From positions 1 to 64,000 of the forward strand of contig JBGTLQ010000140.1 of NCBI GenBank assembly GCA_041744075.1: DNA of 64,000 bases. The letters run 5' to 3'. Below, in pieces: positions 26,335 to 34,287 of this stretch; within the stretch, counting starts at the first letter, position 1, and the number at the start of each line of letters is the position of its first letter. Both the position numbers and the translations under genes were made by a program. The DNA is from JAJTZA01 sp041744075 (GTDB lineage Bacteria > Verrucomicrobiota > Verrucomicrobiia > Chthoniobacterales > Terrimicrobiaceae). A model generated the notes under the pieces. It had not been told where the DNA came from. It saw only the letters and a program-made list of their open reading frames with translations, and did no database searches.

Positions 26335-28902
26335 TCACTTCTTCTCAAAAACCAAGTGATCCTCTTCGAAATTGGCGTTGATGGTATCACCCTCATGGAA
26401 TTTGCCATCGAGGATGTCGAGGCTGAGGGGGTCGAGGATTTCGCGTTGGATGACGCGTTTGAGTGGTCTTGCGCCGTAAGCGGGGTCATAGCCTTCCTTG
26501 CCGAGGTGGGCGATGGCGGCCGGGGTGAGTTGGAGGGTGATGTTTTGTTTCGCGAGGCGGGTGAGGAGTCGCTGAAGTTGGATTTCGACGATGCGTCCGA
26601 TTTGCGAGCTGTCGAGGCGGTCGAAGATGATGGTTTCGTCGATGCGGTTTAAGAACTCTGGACGGAAGTGCTCGCGAAGGGCCTCGGTGACGCGGGCATT
26701 GCGTTCTTCTTTGGGCAGATCTTCCATGATGTAATGGCTGCCGATGTTGGAAGTTAGAATGATGACCGCATTTTTGAAGTCCACGGTGCGGCCTTGACCG
26801 TCGGTGATTCGTCCGTCGTCGAGCACCTGCAGGAGCAGGTTAAAGACATCATGGTGGGCCTTTTCGATTTCGTCGAAGAGAACGACAGAATACGGTTTGC
26901 GGCGGACGGCTTCGCTGAGTTGGCCGCCTTCTTCGTAACCGACATAACCGGGAGGGGCTCCAATCAGACGGGCCACGGCGTGTTTTTCCATGTATTCGCT
27001 CATGTCGATCCGAACGATGGCTTGCTCATCATCAAATAAAAATTCGGCGAGGGCTTTGCTGAGTTCGGTTTTGCCAACTCCGGTTGGCCCAAGAAAGAGG
27101 AAGCTGCCGATGGGACGATTTTCGTCCTGGAGTCCGGCTCTGGCGCGGCGCACGGCATTCGAGACCGCTTTGATGGCTTGTTCCTGGCCGACCACTCGCT
27201 CCATGAGGCGCTCTTCCATTTTGACGAGTTTCTGACGTTCCCCTTCCTGCAGTCGCGAGACAGGCACACCGGTCCAATTGGAGACCACGCGGGCGATATC
27301 ATCTTCGGTGACCTCCTCACGAAGTAGAGCGGATGGTGAACTCGAGACCTGCGAAGCGGCATCTTCGAGTTCCTTTTGGAGTTTGGGGAGCGTGCCGTAT
27401 TGGATTTCGGAAGCTTTGCCGAGGTCGCCTCGACGTTGGGCCTGCTCGAGTTCCTCGCGGGCCGTTTCAATTTTTTCTGCAATTTTTTGGGACTTTCCGA
27501 TTTCCTCTTTTTCCTTTTGCCATTGAGCTTTGAGGCGGGAGGCTTCTTCCTTGCGGTCAGCAAACTCGCGTTCCAACTTGGTGAGACGGTCTTTGCTGGC
27601 AGCGTCCTTTTCTTTGGAAAGCGCGCGACGTTCCATTTCGAGCTGCATGATCTGACGGTCCAGTACGTCGATTTCCGTGGGCAAAGATTCCATCTCGATC
27701 TTGAGGCGGGAGGCCGCTTCGTCAATGAGGTCAACGGCTTTGTCAGGGAGAAACCGATCGCTGATGTAGCGGTCACTCAGGACGGCGGCGGCGATGATGG
27801 CATTATCCTGGATGCGGACGCCATGATGGACTTCGTAGCGTTCCTTGAGGCCTCGCAGAATGGCAATCGTGTCCTCCACACTGGGTTCATCAACCATCAC
27901 GGGTTGGAATCGACGTTCCAAGGCGGCGTCTTTTTCGATGTATTTGCGATATTCATCCAGGGTGGTGGCCCCAATCGTGCGGAGTTCGCCGCGGGCGAGT
28001 TGCGGCTTGAGCATGTTGGAGGCATCAGCTGATCCTTCCGCGGCCCCGGCTCCGACAATGGTGTGCAATTCGTCGATAAAAAGAATGATCTCGCCTTCGC
28101 TGGAGGTGACTTCTTTTAAGAAGGCCTTAAGACGGTCTTCAAATTCCCCACGAAATTTGGCCCCGGCAATCATCGCGCCGAGATCCATGGCAATGATACG
28201 TTTGTTTTTGAGGGAGTCGGGTACATCGCCCCCAACAATCCGGCGGGCCAACCCCTCCACGATGGCGGTTTTGCCAACCCCTGGTTCCCCAATCAAGACC
28301 GGGTTGTTTTTTGTGCGGCGTGAGAGAACCTGCATCGTGCGGCGGATCTCCTCGTCGCGCCCGATCACGGGATCAATTTTTCCTTTGCGGGCCAGTTCGG
28401 TGAGATCACGGCCGTATTTTTCAAGGGTCTGGTATTTGCCTTCGGGGTCTTGATCGGTGACCCGCTGATTTCCGCGCACAGCGGCCAGGGCTTGCATGAG
28501 CTTTGAGTGGTCCAAGCCGGCGGCTTTCAGAATTCGCCCGGAGGGAGTCGAAGAGTCCGAGGCAGCCAGCAGGAAGTGCTCGGCGCTCAGAAATTCGTCT
28601 TTGAGCTTGGTCATTTCCTTTTCCCCCGCATCAAGGGTTTTTCTGAGATCCGAGCTGATTCCGGGCGACGAGGCGCCATGGATCTTTGAGCGCTGTGCGA
28701 GTTCGGCATCCAAGGCTTGAAGGATATTGGCCGGGGCCACTCCGAGTTTTTGAAACAGGGAACTGGCTAGGCCTTCCGGTTGATTCAGAAGAGCAGAAAG
28801 AAAATGCTCGGTGGAAATTTCGGAATGACTGCTTTTTGTCGCGAGTTCCAGCGCGGCATTAAACGCTTCCTGCATTTTGGCGGTGAATTTTTCTGGGCGC
28901 AT
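26335..28902 (-). CDS. clpB: ATP-dependent disaggregase ClpB
   Basis: An 855-residue Hsp100 disaggregase that, with DnaK, threads aggregated proteins through its central pore. The order is the N-terminal Clp domain (FTAKMQEAFNAALELA and its repeat), NBD1 with GEPGVGKT near residue 208, the long coiled-coil M domain (about 400-530, rich in Lys, Glu, Arg) that separates ClpB from ClpA, and NBD2 with GPTGVGKT near 605 and VLFDEIEKAH. The C-terminal GARPLKRVIQ sensor-2 arginine is present. Length is standard. No HrcA or sigma-32 type site was recognised upstream. Confidence 0.97.
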   Translation of the reverse strand: MRPEKFTAKMQEAFNAALELATKSSHSEISTEHFLSALLNQPEGLASSLFQKLGVAPANILQALDAELAQRSKIHGASSPGISSDLRKTLDAGEKEMTKLKDEFLSAEHFLLAASDSSTPSGRILKAAGLDHSKLMQALAAVRGNQRVTDQDPEGKYQTLEKYGRDLTELARKGKIDPVIGRDEEIRRTMQVLSRRTKNNPVLIGEPGVGKTAIVEGLARRIVGGDVPDSLKNKRIIAMDLGAMIAGAKFRGEFEDRLKAFLKEVTSSEGEIILFIDELHTIVGAGAAEGSADASNMLKPQLARGELRTIGATTLDEYRKYIEKDAALERRFQPVMVDEPSVEDTIAILRGLKERYEVHHGVRIQDNAIIAAAVLSDRYISDRFLPDKAVDLIDEAASRLKIEMESLPTEIDVLDRQIMQLEMERRALSKEKDAASKDRLTKLEREFADRKEEASRLKAQWQKEKEEIGKSQKIAEKIETAREELEQAQRRGDLGKASEIQYGTLPKLQKELEDAASQVSSSPSALLREEVTEDDIARVVSNWTGVPVSRLQEGERQKLVKMEERLMERVVGQEQAIKAVSNAVRRARAGLQDENRPIGSFLFLGPTGVGKTELSKALAEFLFDDEQAIVRIDMSEYMEKHAVARLIGAPPGYVGYEEGGQLSEAVRRKPYSVVLFDEIEKAHHDVFNLLLQVLDDGRITDGQGRTVDFKNAVIILTSNIGSHYIMEDLPKEERNARVTEALREHFRPEFLNRIDETIIFDRLDSSQIGRIVEIQLQRLLTRLAKQNITLQLTPAAIAHLGKEGYDPAYGARPLKRVIQREILDPLSLDILDGKFHEGDTINANFEEDHLVFEKK

Positions 28903-28973
28903 GGGGGAATTTTATCAGAATCGTCCTGCCACGCAAAATCTGATTCGGTTTTTTGAGGCAAATAGGGAATGCC

Positions 28974-28994
28974 GGTCCCGCGGCCCGCGGGACC
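28974..28994. repeat. Perfect 10-bp palindrome
   Basis: GGTCCCGCGG and CCGCGGGACC are separated by one base, with a further GCGGTCCC just after. It lies between the divergent clpB and doxX genes, about 70 bp before the clpB start on its own strand. It may be a small dispersed repeat or a binding site. Confidence 0.5.
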
Positions 28995-29089
28995 AGCGGT
29001 CCCAGGTGCGGATATCAATGCGCCCAATTTTTCTACATGAAAAATGATTCGGGCTGGTCACGGGGAGAGGTTTCTGTTTCACCCAAGGG

Positions 29090-29497
29090 ATGGTTCTCAC
29101 ATGGATGACTCGGTATCGTGATTTTGGGCTTTTGCTGTTAAGGGTTGGGTTGGGGCTGATGATGATTATGCACGGTTGGCCAAAGCTGGCCGGGGGCGTT
29201 GCGGCATGGACGAAGCTGGGAGCCGCGATGCAGCATCTGGGGATTTCTTTTCTGCCGCAGTTTTGGGGATTTATGGCGGCAGCAAGCGAAACGGTTGGTG
29301 GGGCGTTGTTGGTGATTGGGTTTTTATTTCGCCCGGCGACGGCGCTGTTATTTTTCACGATGGTGGTGGCGACGGTATTAAAATACCGGGTTAGTGGGGG
29401 AGTGTTTTTGGAATGGGCTTGGCCGGCTGAGATGGCGATTGTTTTTCTGAGCTTGTTTTTTATTGGAGCCGGACGCTTCAGCTTGGATAAATCGTAA
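29090..29497 (+). CDS. DoxX family membrane protein
   Basis: A 135-residue protein with four predicted membrane helices. The family hallmark is RVGLGLMMIMHGWPKLAGG in the first helix and loop, followed by ETVGGALLVIGFLFRPATALLFF. DoxX-family proteins sit in the cytoplasmic membrane; roles in redox or thiol stress have been proposed for some, with no common reaction known. ATG 29090 or ATG 29105 could be the start. It is followed by lemA after 5 bp and may share its transcript. Confidence 0.9.
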   Translation: MVLTWMTRYRDFGLLLLRVGLGLMMIMHGWPKLAGGVAAWTKLGAAMQHLGISFLPQFWGFMAAASETVGGALLVIGFLFRPATALLFFTMVVATVLKYRVSGGVFLEWAWPAEMAIVFLSLFFIGAGRFSLDKS

Positions 29498-29502
29498 ATG
29501 CG

Positions 29503-30015
29503 ATGAGTGTTGGGTTGTGGCTTCTGATCGTTCCGGTGGCACTGGGCCTGTGGGTGCTTTGGGTTTTTAATGCGGGGGTCCGTCATCGCAATCAACAGGC
29601 CGAGGCGTGGAGCGGGGTGGATGTGCAGCTCAAAAAGCGACATGATCTCGTGCCTCCCTTGGTTGAGTGTGTGCGAGCCTACAGTGCCCATGAGGCCGAA
29701 ACGTTTCAGGCCGTGGTCGCAGCGCGGGGAGAGTCCGGCGTTGTTGAGGCTATGCGAGGGTTGCTGGCGCTGGCAGAGGCCTATCCTGAGTTGAAGGCCA
29801 CGCATAATTTCCAACAACTCACAACCCAGCTCGTTCAGATCGAGGATGACCTCCAATACGCGAGGCGGTATTTTAATGGCAGTGTGAGGGACTACCGAAA
29901 TTTTGCGGAATCCTTTCCAGCAAATCTCCTTGCAAGCGTATTTAAATTCCAACCTGGGGAATTTTTTGAAGTGGAAAATGTGATTGAGCGCAAAGCGCCG
30001 CAGGTTGGTTTATGA
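29503..30015 (+). CDS. lemA: LemA family protein
   Basis: A 170-residue LemA protein: one N-terminal membrane helix with a short outside end, then a cytoplasmic helical domain. Conserved family stretches are FNAGVRHRNQQAEAWSGVDVQLKKRHDLVPPLVECV and the tail ARRYFNGSVRDYRNFAESFPANLLA (positions about 24-60 and 110-150). The role of LemA is not settled. The stop overlaps the DUF2207 gene start by 4 bp, and lemA-DUF2207 is a recurrent pairing, so the two proteins probably work together in the membrane. Confidence 0.93.
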   Translation: MSVGLWLLIVPVALGLWVLWVFNAGVRHRNQQAEAWSGVDVQLKKRHDLVPPLVECVRAYSAHEAETFQAVVAARGESGVVEAMRGLLALAEAYPELKATHNFQQLTTQLVQIEDDLQYARRYFNGSVRDYRNFAESFPANLLASVFKFQPGEFFEVENVIERKAPQVGL

Positions 30016-31880
30016 CAAGGTGGCTTTCGTTCGTTTTTTTCATCGGTTTGGCGGGGTCTCTGCATTCGGCTGAGGAAATTCTGAATTTTGAGAGTCAGAT
30101 TAAAACTCAAAAAAACGGAGACCTTGAGGTCACAGAAACTTTGAGGGTTGTTGCCGAGGGGAATGAGATCAAGCGCGGGATCTACCGGGATTTCCCAACC
30201 CTGTATCGCGGACGCTTTGGTCTTAAATCCTCAGTCCCTTTCGATGTTTTGGGAGTCACCAGAGATGGACAGAAAGAGACCTGGCGTGTTGAGAACCAAA
30301 ATAATGGAGTTCGCGTTTACATCGGAGATCCCGATGTTTTCCTCCGCCCCGGCGAGTACACCTACGTGATCCGGTATCGCACGGGTCGGCAGCTGGGATT
30401 TTTTGCAGACTTCGACGAGTTGTATTGGAATGTGACCGGCAATGACTGGGCTTTTCCGATTGAACGGGCCTCTGTGAAGGTCGAACTCCCACCGGGAGCC
30501 CGTCAGAAGTCGGTGGAAGCCTACACGGGCTATGAAGGCGACAAGGGGCAGGATTGGCGTGAGGTAGCGGCCGGGTCGGGTGTGGAAATTGTCACAACCA
30601 CCAGGCTTAGCCCGCAAGAAGGGCTCACGATTGTGGTCACTTGGCCGAAAGGTTTTGTCACGGCTCCCTCAGAAATGGAGCAGTGGCGTCAACTTCTCCG
30701 GGATAACACCGGCATCGCCATGGGTTTTGGCGGGCTTTTGTTGGCGCTCTTTTATTTTTTGGTGGTCTGGTTCGCTTATGGTCGTGACCCGCAAAAAGGC
30801 GTTATCATTCCCCGCTACGAACCACCCCCCGGATTTGGTCCTGCGGCTGTTCGTTATTTGCGGGGTATGGGAACTCTCGACGATCGCTCGCTCGCAGCCT
30901 CAGTGATTGACTTGGCCGTGCAGGGAGCTGTCACCATCAAAGAGTCTGCATCGGGCACTTATGAGCTCAAGCGGACAAGCTCCGCGAAGCGCGTTCTGAC
31001 TCCGCCGGGGCCCGCTGTGATGGAGGCCCTGCTTGGACCTGCGACAAGTTTTGTTTTCAAGAACGAGAATCACAAGGCTATCAAAAACGCTAGGCAGACC
31101 ATCGCCAAGGCGGTCTCTGCCCAGTGTGATACCATCTTTTTTGTCAGAAACTTGCACCTGTGGGTCATTGGGCTCCTGGTCACCCTCGTGCCGTTGGCCG
31201 TGTCGCTCTACGATACGAAGGAACCATTCGGGGCGCTTTTTCTTCTCGTTTGGCTTGGGTTTTGGTCAATCGGCGTGGCGGGACTTTCGATGCAAATCGT
31301 TTCTTCCTGGCGGCAGGCGGGTTGGAAAAAAATTGCAGCGATCCCCATCACCCTTTTTGCCATTCCTTTTTATGCGGGCTGGGTGTTTGGGGCCGTGATG
31401 CTTGTGATTGTTGCCTCCCCCTGGGTTGCCGGTTGCTACGTGGCAGGCATCTTGATGACAATGATCTTTCATCATTTGCTGAAACGGCCAACAGAATCTG
31501 GCAGGGAAGCTCTTGATGACATTGAAGGGTTTAGGCAATACCTGCGCGTGGCCGAAAGCGACCGCCTCAATCTCGAAAATCCACCCGAGCGCACGCCCAC
31601 CTTGTTTGAAAAATTCCTTCCCTATGCGCTTGCACTGGACGTCGAACAAGAATGGTCAGAACAATTCACGGAGGTCTTGAAGGCCTCGGAGTTCACTCCG
31701 TCATGGTACCAAGGCAAAACACTTGCCGCTGTGGGTGTGGCCGGTTTTGCATCCTCGATGAGCAGTTCCTTCACATCTGCCATCTCATCCTCCTCCTCGG
31801 CTCCGGGTTCCTCCTCGGGCAGCGGTGGCGGGGGGTCATCCGGTGGCGGGGGCGGCGGAGGCGGCGGTGGAGGGTGGTGA
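30012..31880 (+). CDS. DUF2207 domain membrane protein
   Basis: A 622-residue protein with a signal peptide (to about residue 19) and an extracytoplasmic DUF2207 domain, recognisable by GNEIKRGIYRDFPTLYRG and YTYVIRYRTGRQLGFF. A membrane helix follows near residue 235-255, a cytoplasmic segment, and two to four more helices at about 375-490. The last 50 residues are a low-complexity Ser tract and then nearly pure Gly, ending GGGW. Such tails are common in this family and may be a sorting or membrane-surface feature. The gene is translationally coupled to lemA (ATGA). Its function is unknown. Confidence 0.9.
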   Translation: MTRWLSFVFFIGLAGSLHSAEEILNFESQIKTQKNGDLEVTETLRVVAEGNEIKRGIYRDFPTLYRGRFGLKSSVPFDVLGVTRDGQKETWRVENQNNGVRVYIGDPDVFLRPGEYTYVIRYRTGRQLGFFADFDELYWNVTGNDWAFPIERASVKVELPPGARQKSVEAYTGYEGDKGQDWREVAAGSGVEIVTTTRLSPQEGLTIVVTWPKGFVTAPSEMEQWRQLLRDNTGIAMGFGGLLLALFYFLVVWFAYGRDPQKGVIIPRYEPPPGFGPAAVRYLRGMGTLDDRSLAASVIDLAVQGAVTIKESASGTYELKRTSSAKRVLTPPGPAVMEALLGPATSFVFKNENHKAIKNARQTIAKAVSAQCDTIFFVRNLHLWVIGLLVTLVPLAVSLYDTKEPFGALFLLVWLGFWSIGVAGLSMQIVSSWRQAGWKKIAAIPITLFAIPFYAGWVFGAVMLVIVASPWVAGCYVAGILMTMIFHHLLKRPTESGREALDDIEGFRQYLRVAESDRLNLENPPERTPTLFEKFLPYALALDVEQEWSEQFTEVLKASEFTPSWYQGKTLAAVGVAGFASSMSSSFTSAISSSSSAPGSSSGSGGGGSSGGGGGGGGGGGW

Positions 31881-31911
31881 GGTTTTGGCTCTTGTCGGGA
31901 ATCTTCAACCC

Positions 31912-32025
31912 ACAAGTGGGCGGGCAGGGGACTGCCCAGCCCTACCATCAAAGGGGCGCTACGCGCTCCCGCCAGCTAGTCTTTTCCAAGGTAGGGCTGG
32001 CAGTCCCTTGCCCGCCCACTTTTCT
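31912..32025. repeat. Inverted pair of REP-like elements
   Basis: An inverted copy (31912-31948, AGTGGGCGGGCAGGGGACTG) and a forward copy (about 31985-32024, GGTAGGGCTGGCAGTCCC) face each other around a GC-rich spacer, like the group at 16847-17015. They occupy most of the 226-bp gap between the DUF2207 and helicase genes and could act as a transcript-end hairpin. Confidence 0.8.
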
Positions 32026-32106
32026 GCTAAGAATCGCCCCCGTTCTGTGTTTCAGCGAATCTCGTGACTTGATGCTTGGGCTGTCTCGGGCGATGAAGGA
32101 TGCACC

Positions 32107-34119
32107 TTGAGCCGGACATACACACTTAGGGGGGCTGCACCGGCCCCCATCTCACCAATCAATTTTGACGCAGAGTTGAATGATCAACAACTTGCCGCAG
32201 TCAGATCTTCCGGCGGGCCGTCGCTGGTCATTGCCGGGGCCGGCAGCGGAAAAACGCGGACGCTGACCTTCCGCGTGGCCTATCTGCTTTCTCAAGGCGT
32301 CCGCGCCAGCTCGATCCTGCTTCTGACCTTCACAAACAAGGCCTCCCGCGAAATGCTCGACCGCGTCACTTCGCTGGTGCCGGGTGCGGCGGAAGGTATC
32401 TGGGGTGGGACGTTTCATTCGATTGGAAACCGCATCCTGAGAAAACACGCGGAGAGGATCGGGTTCCGTCAGGGTTTCTCCATCATGGATCGTGAAGACT
32501 CCGAGGACATGATTGAGGCCGTGGTGGCGCACCTGGGATTTTCTTCCACCGACCGGCGATTTCCCAAAGGCTCGGTGCTTTCGGATTTGTTCGGGCTCTC
32601 GGTGAATACCGGTCGCCCAATCAGTTCGTTGCTCTCCGAGCGCTACACGTATTTTATCCCGCTGGCCGAGCAGATCGAACAGGCTCAAGTGGCTTACGAG
32701 CTTCGCAAAAAGGAAGCGAACTCCATGGATTTTGATGATCTCTTAACGAAGGTGTTGGAGTTATTTTCCACCTGCCCGGATGTGGCAGAGGAATACCAGA
32801 AACGCTTCGAACACATCCTGGTGGATGAATACCAGGACACCAACCGCATCCAAGCCGAGCTGGTGAATGTGCTTTCTCGGCGTCATGGTAATGTGATGGT
32901 TGTCGGCGATGATGCGCAGAGCATCTATTCGTGGAGGGGGGCAGACTTTGAAAATATTTTGAGGTTTCCGAAACTTCACCCTGAAGCACAGGTTTTCAAA
33001 ATTGAAACGAATTACCGAAGTGTTCCTCAGGTGCTTGAGGTCGCGAACGCCGCGATCCGTGCGAATGAGCGTCAGTTTCCAAAAAACCTTGCTCCGACGC
33101 GTGCCCCACACACGGTAAAACCTGCATTGGTGCCCCTTCCCACAAACAACGCCCAAGCTGCTTTCCTCGCCCAGCGCATCCTTGAATTGCATGAGGACGG
33201 GATCGCTTTGGATGACATCGCCATCCTCTATCGGGCGCATTATCATTCCATGGAAACCCAGCTTGAGCTCACGCGCCGGGGGATTCCCCATCAAGTGACA
33301 AGCGGGTTGCGGTTTTTCGAGCAGGCCCATGTCAAGGACACGGCGGCATTCCTTAAACTCGCCGTGAATCCCCGGGACGAAATCGCGTTTAAGCGCATGG
33401 TGCAACTCCTTCCCGGCATTGGAGTCAAATCCGCCGAGTCCCTTTGGACACGTGCTTCGGCCGTGCTCGGAAACGAAGGATCCTTCAAAAATTTGCATGA
33501 CCTCAAAGTGCCGGCAAAATCCGTGAAAGCATGGCAGCAATTGGCGCACACCTTGGAAGAAATCACGTCATCTTCCCCACTGCGGCCCCCGGCTGAGGTT
33601 CTCGAGGCGGTACTTTTTGCGGTTTATGATGACATCATGAAGGAGAAATTTCCCAACTACGAATCGCGCAAGGAAGACCTCAACACGCTCACCGCTTTTG
33701 CGCGTCAGTTTGAAAGCACCGAAGAATTTCTTTCACAATTGTCGCTCCTCGGCGGTGTTGAAACGCAGGATGCCTTGGCTCAGGACATGGGCGAAGGCAA
33801 GGTGACCCTCTCGACCATCCACCAAGCCAAAGGTCTGGAGTGGAAAGTGGTTTTTCTGATCTGGCTCACCGAGGGCATGTTCCCCAATGCGCGAAGCTCA
33901 GAAAGCGAAGCCGGCTTGGAAGAAGAACGGCGATTGTTTTATGTGGGCGTCACCCGCTGCAAGGATGAGCTTTATCTCACCTACCCGGAAATGCGCCTCA
34001 ATGCAGGTTACGGCGATGCCTTTCAAACCCCCTCCCGCTTCCTCGGCGAAATCCCGGAGGCTCTTCTCGAAGAATGGGAAATCACTGACGAAGAACCTCT
34101 GGAAGATGTGCCCTTCTGA
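32107..34119 (+). CDS. UvrD/PcrA-type superfamily I DNA helicase
   Basis: A 670-residue 3'-5' DNA helicase of the UvrD/Rep/PcrA group, used in repair and in clearing replication or transcription blocks. Motif Ia and Walker A are in VIAGAGSGKTRTLTFRVAYL, motif II is HILVDEYQDTNRIQ, motif III GDDAQSIYSWRGAD, motif IV region NYRSVPQVLEVAN, and motif VI ERRLFYVGVTRCKDELYLTY. It is shorter than E. coli UvrD because it lacks most of the C-terminal tail. The start is a TTG with a GAAGGA Shine-Dalgarno-like site about 7 bp upstream. It is preceded by REP-like repeats. Confidence 0.94.
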   Translation: MSRTYTLRGAAPAPISPINFDAELNDQQLAAVRSSGGPSLVIAGAGSGKTRTLTFRVAYLLSQGVRASSILLLTFTNKASREMLDRVTSLVPGAAEGIWGGTFHSIGNRILRKHAERIGFRQGFSIMDREDSEDMIEAVVAHLGFSSTDRRFPKGSVLSDLFGLSVNTGRPISSLLSERYTYFIPLAEQIEQAQVAYELRKKEANSMDFDDLLTKVLELFSTCPDVAEEYQKRFEHILVDEYQDTNRIQAELVNVLSRRHGNVMVVGDDAQSIYSWRGADFENILRFPKLHPEAQVFKIETNYRSVPQVLEVANAAIRANERQFPKNLAPTRAPHTVKPALVPLPTNNAQAAFLAQRILELHEDGIALDDIAILYRAHYHSMETQLELTRRGIPHQVTSGLRFFEQAHVKDTAAFLKLAVNPRDEIAFKRMVQLLPGIGVKSAESLWTRASAVLGNEGSFKNLHDLKVPAKSVKAWQQLAHTLEEITSSSPLRPPAEVLEAVLFAVYDDIMKEKFPNYESRKEDLNTLTAFARQFESTEEFLSQLSLLGGVETQDALAQDMGEGKVTLSTIHQAKGLEWKVVFLIWLTEGMFPNARSSESEAGLEEERRLFYVGVTRCKDELYLTYPEMRLNAGYGDAFQTPSRFLGEIPEALLEEWEITDEEPLEDVPF

Positions 34120-34188
34120 AAGACCCCACAACCGAAGGATCAAGCTCAAAATTCAGGGATCTACGATGAGCATGAGTGAAGAATTCTT

Positions 34189-34287
34189 TTAACAGAAGCC
34201 AACGAAGGAAACGAAGGGGGGAAGAAGTTGGTTTCCGCTTCAACTCTTAATGCTTTCTCTTCGTTAACTTCGCTGCCTTCTGTTAAC
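34189..34287. repeat. Hairpin repeat of the AACGAAGGAAACGAAGG type
   Basis: TTAACAGAAGCCAACGAAGG at 34189 pairs with CTTCGCTGCCTTCTGTTAA at 34269-34287, with a second partly complementary part between them. The design, short purine-rich direct repeats mirrored by their complement, is the same as in the ATGAAGGACATGAAG arrays at 25.1 and 42.3 kb but the sequence differs. The stop codon of the antiporter gene (34283-34285) lies inside the right arm. Confidence 0.65.

Noticed and set aside
28915..29952. Minus-strand frame of 345 codons opposite doxX and lemA
   Set aside because: Both plus-strand genes match known families; the opposite frame is low-complexity and unrecognisable.
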